Positions 33,018-41,110 of a stretch of 58,351 nucleotides of DNA are shown here, one piece after another. The DNA lies in assembly GCA_001657325.1 (NCBI GenBank), contig LWRO01000027.1, positions 1 to 58,351 of the forward strand, read 5' to 3'. Below the pieces are notes generated by a model. It saw only the letters and a list, made by a program, of their open reading frames with translations, searched no databases and was not told where the DNA came from. Position 1 is the first letter of the stretch. Each line of letters begins with the position of its first letter. The stretch comes from Geitlerinema sp. BBD 1991-9. GTDB taxonomy: Bacteria > Cyanobacteriota > Cyanobacteriia > Cyanobacteriales > Geitlerinemataceae. The position numbers were made by a program, and so were the translations under genes.

Positions 33018-35619
33018 CGGATGACTGAAAAAACGCTTCTAATGCCTCGATACAAGATCGATCGTCGTACACTCGGTTTTGGTTTTCTCGGACTTTGGCG
33101 GCGATCGATTGTCGCCAATCGGCATCTAAACCCAAGCGCACGGCAATGTCGATATACTCGTCTTTCGTGGCGGCGATGGTTTCGGTCACACGTAACATTT
33201 GCAGGATACCGTAGGTGTGGCGGCCGCGCATGAATTCGCCGGGACAGGTAACGATGGGAAGTCCGCAGGCGATCGCTTCTAAGGTCGTTACACCGCCAGA
33301 CCAACTGAAACTGTCGAGAAATACATCGGCGGTGAGGTTGAGGTTCCAATACCCGATCGAATCTTGACGGGGAACGATCGTACAGAATCGATCGCTATCT
33401 AATTCAAGTTCGGCAAACGCCCGTTTTAACCGACGGCTAAACTGTTCGGTGACGTTAGCATTGTCGTGGGCAAGAAATACAAATTGAGCGTTGGCAACTC
33501 GGCGGGCAATTTGGGCAAAAATACGATCGTCTTGGGGCAGGTATTTGTAAAGGGATTGACAGGAAAGATAGACGATCGAATCCTCTGTGAGGTGAAAATG
33601 AGAGCGAGGTTGTGTGGGCTGGGGAACGTTGGGTTTGGCAAAAGAAACACCGATATTGGGGAGTCGAACGAGGTTTTCACTGTAATGACTGTCACCGTCG
33701 CCCGGTTCCATCAGTTCGCTGGAGAGAAAGTAGTCCAGAGTCGGAAGCCCCGACGTGACGGGGTGACACCAAGTCGTACATTGAATTGGGGCCAGACGCA
33801 TGGCTGCGAGAATCGTCGCTTTGGCGTACATTCCTAAATCGATAAAAACGAGGGCGTGCAGTCGATCGACGAGTATTTGGCGGCCGATATCCTCGACTCG
33901 ATCGTAAGGACTTTGACGAAAGATATCGCTTAATTCCTGAAATACTGTTGTTGTCTCGTCGTTTTTATCCCCGAGGTGATAGGCGTAAATTTCAAATTGG
34001 CTTCGATCGAGGTGTTTCAACCATCCCAAACAGAGTTTTCCGATCGAACTTTGTTTCATAAAATAGGTGACGTAGCCAATGCGGAATTTTCCAGCTTCGG
34101 TTCTAGGGGGCATCGATCGAGGTTTGACGAGGTCGGGAAAGTTGGCGGCAACGACTTGATGAACGAAATTACCGTATTTTTTTTGAACTTCTAAATCGTT
34201 TCGACCTTGATACGCCAAGAAAAAATTAACGTGCCAACTCAGTTGGTTTAAAACCGTTTTTCGGTCGTCTGGATTCTCAATAGAAGATTTTTGAATGAGT
34301 TCGTCTAAAGCATTCAAAAATGTTTTTCGCGAGCGTTCGATGTCTTGAATAGAATTGTAAAGAACGGGCAATTGTAGTTTTTTTTGAATGCGAGCGATCG
34401 ACAAATTGTAATTGAGTTTTTTATCGTCCGAATCGAGGCTTTGTGCGATCTGGTACGCCGAAATTGCCTCTTCAAGACGACGTTGCATCATCAAGGCATT
34501 GCCAAGATTTAAATATCCACCAAACGAACGAGATTTTTCGATAACTCGACGATAAATCTCTTCGGCTTTTTGGTATTGGCTTTGATAGTAATAAACATTG
34601 CCGAGATTCGTATAAGCATCGAGAAACTCGGGTGCGAGTTCGATCGATTTGCGGTAAGCTTCAGTCGCTCGATCGAAATCTTCCACTTGCTCCCAAACCA
34701 ACCCCAATCCGTAATAAACGTTGGCACGATCTCCCTCTAATTCGAGACAGCGTTTCAAGGCAACAACTGCCGCATCGCCTCGATCGAGGGTGTAATACAA
34801 CATCCCCAAGTTAAACCAGGCCTCGAACTTTTGCGGTTCGCGCTCTAAAATTTGCCGATACCCTCGTTCGGCGGCTGAATAATTGCCGTTTTCATAATCG
34901 CGAACCGCCATGACAAACAGTTGTTCGACGGTTGGTGCGTCCATCTTTAAGTGTTGCAGCTGACGAACGACTCGATCGTGTCGAAATTGCGCGATCGACT
35001 CCCAATCCCAGGCTCTCGATCGTCCGCTGTCCGCCGTCCATTGCAAAACTGCGACCGTATCCGAAAAAATACTGTCCGAAACGCGACGACATTGGGGATG
35101 ACTGGCGAGAAAATCAGACATCGCTTGATGCGCGACAGGAAGGTGATGGGAACGCACGACCAGTAAGGCCGAATCCGCTAAAAACGGACGCACGAACAAC
35201 AAACCGAGCAAGATCGATCGATAGTCGTTCGCTCCGTCGTATAAGTAAACGCCGATTTTTTCACGGGTCTCGAGGTGCTGAAAATCGAAGAAAAAGTCCG
35301 AGATCGACTGAGCGCAGAACATCACGCGATCGTCGAGTCCTGCATCTGCGATCGCATCTGCCAACGCTTCCCAGTCGAGGTCACTGTCTTCCACCACATA
35401 CGCGAGCGCCTCGGGGGATTCTGACAAGGCTGAGACCAGTAGAGGCGGAGTCGTTCCATCCCTTGGGATTTTCCCCACCCGATACGACGAACAGCCCACC
35501 TGACAGTAAACTTCCTCGGGTTCCAAACACGCCACGGCGCAACCCAACCAAGACGACAGGTCAGTGGTTTCGGCTGGAGACAGTCGTGCTAGGAAACGCC
35601 GCAACAATCGATCGTCCAT
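32983..35619 (-). CDS. TPR-containing SPINDLY/OGT-type glycosyltransferase (GT41)
   Basis: An 878-residue, three-part protein. Residues ~1-220 resemble a degenerate Rossmann methyltransferase-like domain (EKIGVYLYDGANDYRSILLG, then a strand ALLVVRSHH). Residues ~225-420 hold about five canonical TPRs (YGLGLVWEQVEDFDRATEAY, YTNLGNVYYYQSQYQKAEEI). Residues ~510-860 are the GT41 catalytic part: FRIGYVTYFMKQSSIGK, PIQCTTWCHPVTSGLPTLDY, VYLSCQSLYKYLPQDD, DVFLDSFSWSGGVTTLEAIA. The family O-glycosylates proteins using nucleotide sugars, with TPRs choosing the target. Its stop lies inside the convergent OGT gene. Two such enzymes next to pilA suggest a protein glycosylation locus. Confidence 0.85.
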   Translation of the reverse strand: MDDRLLRRFLARLSPAETTDLSSWLGCAVACLEPEEVYCQVGCSSYRVGKIPRDGTTPPLLVSALSESPEALAYVVEDSDLDWEALADAIADAGLDDRVMFCAQSISDFFFDFQHLETREKIGVYLYDGANDYRSILLGLLFVRPFLADSALLVVRSHHLPVAHQAMSDFLASHPQCRRVSDSIFSDTVAVLQWTADSGRSRAWDWESIAQFRHDRVVRQLQHLKMDAPTVEQLFVMAVRDYENGNYSAAERGYRQILEREPQKFEAWFNLGMLYYTLDRGDAAVVALKRCLELEGDRANVYYGLGLVWEQVEDFDRATEAYRKSIELAPEFLDAYTNLGNVYYYQSQYQKAEEIYRRVIEKSRSFGGYLNLGNALMMQRRLEEAISAYQIAQSLDSDDKKLNYNLSIARIQKKLQLPVLYNSIQDIERSRKTFLNALDELIQKSSIENPDDRKTVLNQLSWHVNFFLAYQGRNDLEVQKKYGNFVHQVVAANFPDLVKPRSMPPRTEAGKFRIGYVTYFMKQSSIGKLCLGWLKHLDRSQFEIYAYHLGDKNDETTTVFQELSDIFRQSPYDRVEDIGRQILVDRLHALVFIDLGMYAKATILAAMRLAPIQCTTWCHPVTSGLPTLDYFLSSELMEPGDGDSHYSENLVRLPNIGVSFAKPNVPQPTQPRSHFHLTEDSIVYLSCQSLYKYLPQDDRIFAQIARRVANAQFVFLAHDNANVTEQFSRRLKRAFAELELDSDRFCTIVPRQDSIGYWNLNLTADVFLDSFSWSGGVTTLEAIACGLPIVTCPGEFMRGRHTYGILQMLRVTETIAATKDEYIDIAVRLGLDADWRQSIAAKVRENQNRVYDDRSCIEALEAFFQSSVIRYPSPEIET

Positions 35620-35711
35620 CGGGTTCGATTCGAGTCGTCATCTCACTGTCTCAGGATAACCCACGACGCACTCAGGGCAACGACTCGGGATTGTTTCCCC
35701 CCATTGTCCCA

Positions 35712-36818
35712 TTACGAACGTTCGGGGGAAACGGTGGGTAATTCCACCCGTACCGTCGTCTGTTGGTTGGGAACGCTTTCGATAGTCAGGTTTCCCCAGT
35801 TGAGTTCGGCGAGGCGTTTGACGATGGCCAGACCGAGTCCCGACCCTTGTTGCTCGTAAATTTTCCGCTCGAACTGTTCGTAAGCCCCCACCTGTTGGAT
35901 TTGCGACGGTTGCAACCCCCGACCGCGATCGACGACGAGCAAGACAAATCGATCGTCCTCAATATCACTCCGAACGAGGACGGGGGTTTGAGGGGAAGAA
36001 AACTTAAAAGCGTTATCAATCAGTTCGTCGGCTATTTTGGCCGTCCAATTCTCCGACATGGGGAGACTCGCATCGCAAAGTTCGAGAGTTAAGTCATCTA
36101 CTCGATCGAATTGCTTGGCTTTTTCCATCGCCACAGCAGACACGACCGTCTCGGTTGACGCGGTTTCCCCATTCAACAAAGTCCGCATCCGTTCCGAGTC
36201 CCCCTTGACCAATTCCAACTGCGCGTAGAGCAAAAAATTTTGAATCAAGTGATGGAGGCGTTTGGCCGAATGGCCAATGCTTTCCGCCATCTCGCGAATT
36301 TCCTCGATCTCCAGACTGTCCGCATCCTCTTGCAGAAACGCTGCATAACCGAAGATACCGTTGAGAGGCGTCAGGAGTTCGTGGGGTAGCGATCGCGTGA
36401 GGTTGTGGCGCAGTTCGTCCAATTTTTTCTCAGAGACTCGATCGACCGTCGCTTTTTTCTCTAAGCGTGCGGTGACTGTTCCCAGCAGTTCTGCAATCGT
36501 AAACGGTTTCGGGAGGTAATCGTCCGCCCCTAGTTCCATACCTTGGCGAACTTGCCTTTTTTCCGCTTTGGCCGTCAGGAAAATAAACGGAATCGTTTGC
36601 GTGTTGGGATTTTGCCGGAGTTCTTGCAGTACGCCGTAACCGTCGAGTTCCGGCATCATGACGTCACAGATAATCAAATCCGGTCGGTGTTTCGTCGCCA
36701 GTTTGACGCCGACAGCACCGTTTTCTGCCTCGAGGGTTTGGTAGTCTGCTTCAGTCAGGATTTCGACAATAATATCGCGAATGTCTCGTTCGTCTTCAAT
36801 GATTAGAATCGTCTCCAT
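35712..36818 (-). CDS. Hybrid response regulator-histidine kinase (REC-HisKA-HATPase)
   Basis: 368 residues from the ATG at 36818 (METILIIEDERDIR); the open frame extends upstream without a better start. The receiver domain spans residues ~1-120 with phospho-acceptor Asp in LIICDVMMPELDG and the Lys in YLPKPF. The kinase follows with H-box SLPHELLTPLNGIFG, N-box ELIDNAFKF, G1 VVDRGRGL and G2 GSGLGLAIVKRL. It is the last gene of a leftward three-gene operon (gap 49 bp) whose second gene makes or breaks c-di-GMP. REC-first kinases usually act as intermediate steps of phosphorelays. Confidence 0.9.
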   Translation of the reverse strand: METILIIEDERDIRDIIVEILTEADYQTLEAENGAVGVKLATKHRPDLIICDVMMPELDGYGVLQELRQNPNTQTIPFIFLTAKAEKRQVRQGMELGADDYLPKPFTIAELLGTVTARLEKKATVDRVSEKKLDELRHNLTRSLPHELLTPLNGIFGYAAFLQEDADSLEIEEIREMAESIGHSAKRLHHLIQNFLLYAQLELVKGDSERMRTLLNGETASTETVVSAVAMEKAKQFDRVDDLTLELCDASLPMSENWTAKIADELIDNAFKFSSPQTPVLVRSDIEDDRFVLLVVDRGRGLQPSQIQQVGAYEQFERKIYEQQGSGLGLAIVKRLAELNWGNLTIESVPNQQTTVRVELPTVSPERS

Positions 36819-36867
36819 CGCTGTTTTTCGTACTCCGATACTTGAAATTGGATTGCAGTTGGCAGGT

Positions 36868-38649
36868 TTACCGAAGCTCGAGCCGTCGATCTTGCTTGAG
36901 GAGTGCCGCGAATTCCGATGCAGGAAGCGGGCGGCTAAACAGGTAGCCTTGGATTCGATCGCAGTGGTGCTGGCGTAAAAATGCGAGTTCTTCAGCCGTT
37001 TCCACCCCTTCAGCAACGGCCGTCAAACCCATTTGGTGTGCCATGTCGATAAGAGCATTGGCGATGGCGGCGTTTTTGGGGTTGCGATCGAGTCCACAGA
37101 CAAAACATCGATCGATCTTCAACACGTCGAAGGGAAACTGTTGTAAGTATCCTAGGGAAGAATAGCCCGTTCCGAAATCGTCGATGGCGATGCTCGCTCC
37201 CAACGCTCTCAATTCTTGAAGCACCCGAACGCTGAATTCCGGATTGCACACCAAAATCGTTTCCGTCAGTTCCAACTCCAGATCCCGAGGTGCGAAGTCG
37301 AGTGCGCCGAGCAACTGTTTCAAACGCCGACACAAATCCGGTCGATCGAACTGTCGCCCGGATAGATTCACCGCCATGCCGATCGGTCGCAATCCCATTT
37401 GTTGCCATTCCAGATTTTGCTGACAGGCCGTTTTCAACACCCATTCGCCGATTTCGACGATCGAGCCGTTTTCTTCAGCAATCGGTACGAATCGAGCTGG
37501 CGACACGGCGCCGCGCGTTGGGTGATGCCAGCGCAGCAGCGCCTCAGCACCGACGATTTCCCCCGTTGCCAAATCAACTTGAGGTTGGTAGTGCAACGCA
37601 AACTCTGCCCGTTCCAAGGCATAACGCAAATCGGTCTCCAACGCCAGACGATCGGGAGACCCGACGGATAACGCCACGCTGTAACACTTCGCTTGGTTGC
37701 CCCCTTGCTGCTGCGCCTGACGCATAGCTTGTTTGCTCTGATTGAGTAAGGTATCGAGTTGTCGGGAGTCGCGAGGATAGAACGACACGCCGATACTGGC
37801 CGTAAGGACGACCTCTCGATCGTCGATGCTGATGGGCGGGGCGAGATGCTCGACGATCGATGCCGCGCGTTGTTCGGCGATGGGCTTGCTCTCGACGGGT
37901 TCGAGCAAGAGTGCGAATTCGTCACCTCCGATCCGGGCTAAAATCGCTGGGTTTCCCATACACTCCCGTATGCGATCGACCGTCATTCTCAAGCAGCGAT
38001 CGCCAACTTCATACCCGAGTTCTTCGTTCACACGGGCGAATCGATCGAGATCCAAGTAGCAAACCGGTACGAATACGGGTTTCTTGCTAGTGCGATCGCT
38101 GATTTTCCCTAAATTGGCGACAATTCGATCGAACTTTTCCCGCAGCGCCAGTTGATTGGGCAGATCGGTCAAGTTATCGTGATACAGCAAATACTGGCGC
38201 TGTTTTGCCGCTTGCTGTAATTGACTTTTATAATTTTGTTCTGTCTGTTGGAGTTGCACGGTGTAGTGCTGTTGCAACGACAAATGTTTCTTCAGTCGTG
38301 TTGAAATGGCAGCGAGAAGTTCGTCGCGCGTAAACGGTTTCGTCAAGTAATCGTCCGCCCCTAAATCCATTCCGATGCGAAAATCAATTCGATCGGCTTT
38401 CGCCGATAGAAAAATAAATGGAATCGTTGCCGTTTCCGGATTGTCGCGGAGCGTTGCGAACACGCCATATCCATCGAGTTCTGGCATCATAATGTCGCAC
38501 AGAATTAAATCCGGTTGGAAATCCCGCGCGAGTTGACAGCCGATCGAGCCATTTTCAGCTTCGAGGACGTTGAAATTCTCCACAGACAACAGATCCGAGA
38601 GAATTTCGCGTACGTCCCCCTCATCTTCGATGATTAAAATCGTCGTCAC
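36868..38649 (-). CDS. Response regulator with GGDEF and EAL domains
   Basis: 593 residues with REC at ~1-120 (LILCDIMMPELDGYG acceptor Asp, YLTKPF), a coiled linker (LQQTEQNYKSQLQQAAKQRQ), GGDEF at ~165-325 (intact active site RIGGDEFALL) and EAL at ~340-590 (GAEALLRW intact, DDFGTGYSSLGYL, LKIDRCFV, AEGVET). Both c-di-GMP synthesis and hydrolysis motifs look complete, so the protein may be bifunctional, with phosphorylation of REC setting the balance. The gene starts 2 bp after the upstream kinase stop, so they are co-transcribed and probably cognate. Biofilm and motility output fits the neighbouring surface genes. Confidence 0.93.
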   Translation of the reverse strand: MTTILIIEDEGDVREILSDLLSVENFNVLEAENGSIGCQLARDFQPDLILCDIMMPELDGYGVFATLRDNPETATIPFIFLSAKADRIDFRIGMDLGADDYLTKPFTRDELLAAISTRLKKHLSLQQHYTVQLQQTEQNYKSQLQQAAKQRQYLLYHDNLTDLPNQLALREKFDRIVANLGKISDRTSKKPVFVPVCYLDLDRFARVNEELGYEVGDRCLRMTVDRIRECMGNPAILARIGGDEFALLLEPVESKPIAEQRAASIVEHLAPPISIDDREVVLTASIGVSFYPRDSRQLDTLLNQSKQAMRQAQQQGGNQAKCYSVALSVGSPDRLALETDLRYALERAEFALHYQPQVDLATGEIVGAEALLRWHHPTRGAVSPARFVPIAEENGSIVEIGEWVLKTACQQNLEWQQMGLRPIGMAVNLSGRQFDRPDLCRRLKQLLGALDFAPRDLELELTETILVCNPEFSVRVLQELRALGASIAIDDFGTGYSSLGYLQQFPFDVLKIDRCFVCGLDRNPKNAAIANALIDMAHQMGLTAVAEGVETAEELAFLRQHHCDRIQGYLFSRPLPASEFAALLKQDRRLELR

Positions 38650-38651
38650 GA

Positions 38652-40802
38652 CTATTCCTCCTGTGTCAATGGAATCGTCACAGTTACGGTTGTTCCGACC
38701 TCTTCGGTGCTGTCAATCTGAATCGTTCCTCGATGTAAGTCAACGGCTTTTTTGACGATCGACAAGCCGAGTCCCGTTCCCTGAACGTTCCCGACGTTGT
38801 TTGCACGGTGGAACGATGCAAATAAGTGTTTTCGATCTGCCAAGGGAATGCCTTTGCCACGATCTTGAATGGCGAACGAAACATATTCAGATTCTAAAAC
38901 GAGATTAAAATCAATGGGGGTTCCCGGTTCCGAATACTTCATCGCATTTGAGAGTAGATGAGTCAGGATTTGTCGCAACAGCCACGCATCGAGTTTCACG
39001 TTACGCGGGGAAGATTCATCACCTAACCCCCGGTGTGTCAAAAGAATGGGATGGCTTCGATCGTTGCTGTCCGCACAGCCTTTGACGATACCTTGACAAA
39101 GTTCAAGCAGGTTCAACTCAACCGGAGAGAGGACTAATTGCCCCGTCTCAGCTTTGTTTAAGGTTAGGATGTCATCGAGCAGACACGTCATATGTCCGAC
39201 TGTCGTGCGAATGCGATCGAGATAGACTTGCTTTTTCGCTTCGTTCCATTTATGACTGTAATGTTTGAGCAGCTCGACCGAACCGAGAATCGTTGTCAGA
39301 GGCGTGCGAAACTCGTGAGAGGTCATCGTAACGAAGCGAGATTTCAGATCGTTGAGTTCCCGGGCTGCGGCAAGGGCTTGCAGCAGTTGTGTATTGGTCG
39401 CTTGCAGTTGCGCCGTGCGTTCCTCGACGATGCTTTCGAGTTCGTAGTTGAGCGTCTTGAGGGCTTCTTCGGCGAGCTTTCGATCGGTGATGTCCATCCA
39501 AGCATAGACAATCCCCACGGTATTCCCTTGTCGGTCGTGCAGGGGATCGACCGTCAGATCGTAGTAGTGCAATCGCTCGTCGATCGTGACAAACGCGGCC
39601 TCGCGCGTTCCCGTTCCCGAGCTGAGTACTCGACGCTCGAGATTGTTTAAATATCGCGCGTCTTCGAGGGAAAAAATTTCCGCGTTGGATCTACCGATGA
39701 ACACTTCGTTGTCGAGACCGTCTGGTGGATTGTACGCCCAAGTGTAGCGCTGTTGAAGGTTTTTCGTAAAGACGGAAATGGGAGAGTGTTTCAATGCGAT
39801 CTCGAACCGCTTTTCACTGCGTTGCAGGGCTTCTTCAACTTGCTGCCGTTTGCTCAGTTCTCGCTGTAAGTTGTCGTTGTCCTCCTGCAAGGCAATAGTG
39901 CGCGCTGCAACTCGACGCTCGATCGCTCCACTCAGGTCGGCTAGACCCGGCTCGATCGGCTTGTACGGAACGATCTCGCGAGCAACCCACAAGGCCGAGT
40001 CGGACTCGGCGATGGGGGAAACCTCGGCTGAATACCACACTTGTCGATCGCCGATCGATACCTCGTATTCAAAAGTCTGAACGTTTTGGGTTTGTAAGGC
40101 CAGGCGCACTGGCTCGAGAAACTGCGCACCTCGATCGGGATGGAGGAATTGAGCGACGGTTCGATCGACGAGTGTTTCGGCCTTGTCTTTCGGGCTGGAG
40201 GACTCGTCGAGTACGGCTTGTGTGGGGATAACTTGAATGGTATTCCCGTCGGCATCGACCACCAACACGGCACTCGCTATAGCTTCGAGGAGTTGTCGCA
40301 GTTGCAGTTCCGACGACTGAACTTTGAGGGCGAGCAGATCCCGTTCTCGCAGTTGTCGGTTGATGCGGGCTAACAACTGCCGTCCGTTCAGCACCCCGAC
40401 GAGTTGAGGTGGGCTGGAATCGGCTTCTCGGGTGACGACGGGAAGAATCGCATGGCGTTCGGCGAGGTCGATGGCTCGATCGAAACGTTCGAGATCTTCG
40501 AGAATCAGATCGGTTTCAAGTGCATGGGCAACCTCGCCGACGGTCGATCGATCGAGATCGCCTCCCCGAACCAGCGCGGCCAGAACGATCGTCGCCGTAA
40601 CGACCCCGAGCCATCGATTTCCCTCCGTAACACAGAGGTATCCGCCCCGTGCCTCCTCTAAATTATCCAAACGGGCAGATGCCTCGCGCAGGGTGGTCTG
40701 GGGCGATACACAGGGCGGATGTCGATCGAGGCAAGCCTCAACCTCTACTGACGAAAGCGTTACGTTCCATCGTTCGGCATGAAACGATTGCGGACTAGAC
40801 AT
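38652..40802 (-). CDS. CBS-PAS sensor histidine kinase
   Basis: 716 residues from ATG 40802 (MSSPQSFHAERW). A CBS pair occupies roughly residues 15-150 (VSPQTTLREASARLD, GYLCVTEGNRWLGVVTA, HAILPVVTR), then a PAS-like domain (ASAVLVVDADGNTIQVI), a coiled coil, a second PAS (HSPISVFTKNLQQRYTWA ... MDITDRKLAEE), and the kinase with H-box VTMTSHEFRTPLTTILG, N-box HLLSNAMKYS, G1 IQDRGKGIP and G2 GTGLGLSIVKKAV. CBS pairs usually bind adenine nucleotides, so energy state is a plausible input. No membrane helix is seen, so it is cytosolic. It heads the leftward operon and is divergent from another CBS-PAS kinase 308 bp away. Confidence 0.9.
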   Translation of the reverse strand: MSSPQSFHAERWNVTLSSVEVEACLDRHPPCVSPQTTLREASARLDNLEEARGGYLCVTEGNRWLGVVTATIVLAALVRGGDLDRSTVGEVAHALETDLILEDLERFDRAIDLAERHAILPVVTREADSSPPQLVGVLNGRQLLARINRQLRERDLLALKVQSSELQLRQLLEAIASAVLVVDADGNTIQVIPTQAVLDESSSPKDKAETLVDRTVAQFLHPDRGAQFLEPVRLALQTQNVQTFEYEVSIGDRQVWYSAEVSPIAESDSALWVAREIVPYKPIEPGLADLSGAIERRVAARTIALQEDNDNLQRELSKRQQVEEALQRSEKRFEIALKHSPISVFTKNLQQRYTWAYNPPDGLDNEVFIGRSNAEIFSLEDARYLNNLERRVLSSGTGTREAAFVTIDERLHYYDLTVDPLHDRQGNTVGIVYAWMDITDRKLAEEALKTLNYELESIVEERTAQLQATNTQLLQALAAARELNDLKSRFVTMTSHEFRTPLTTILGSVELLKHYSHKWNEAKKQVYLDRIRTTVGHMTCLLDDILTLNKAETGQLVLSPVELNLLELCQGIVKGCADSNDRSHPILLTHRGLGDESSPRNVKLDAWLLRQILTHLLSNAMKYSEPGTPIDFNLVLESEYVSFAIQDRGKGIPLADRKHLFASFHRANNVGNVQGTGLGLSIVKKAVDLHRGTIQIDSTEEVGTTVTVTIPLTQEE

Positions 40803-41110
40803 AATACCAGAGAATAGGGTTGGGAAGACAGAAAGCACCGCTGAATTCCCCTTCTATTGTGACATCGATATTCCGAACGGACGTTGTAGATTTTATCGAG
40901 CTGTGAAAATTATCTGTTGACGACTCCCAAGTCTAAGAATTCATATTACTGGAAGTGTCGAAAATTGGCGGACGCAACACCATTGCATCAGCCAGACTTT
41001 CCAGCACGCTCTAAGGAAATTTTTTATCATGGGAGAAGCAACCCACTCACTCTGACTTCCTCATCTAAACCCACTCACTCTGGCTTCCCCATCTTAAGAC
41101 CCTGAAACCG
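40803..41110. promoter_or_regulatory. Divergent promoter region of two kinase operons, with tandem repeat
   Basis: This 308-bp gap separates two CBS-PAS kinases. At 41041-41068 and 41069-41096 lies a tandem 28-bp direct repeat (ACCCACTCACTCTGACTTCC and the almost identical second copy, three mismatches), ending 14 bp before the start of the rightward gene. It could be a regulator-binding array or affect translation initiation. No -10/-35 pair is clear. Confidence 0.5.

Noticed and set aside
34932-35741. Rightward 269-codon open frame opposite the TPR-glycosyltransferase
   Set aside because: Arg/Ser/Pro-rich, mirrors the codon pattern of the real gene on the other strand and lacks any domain.
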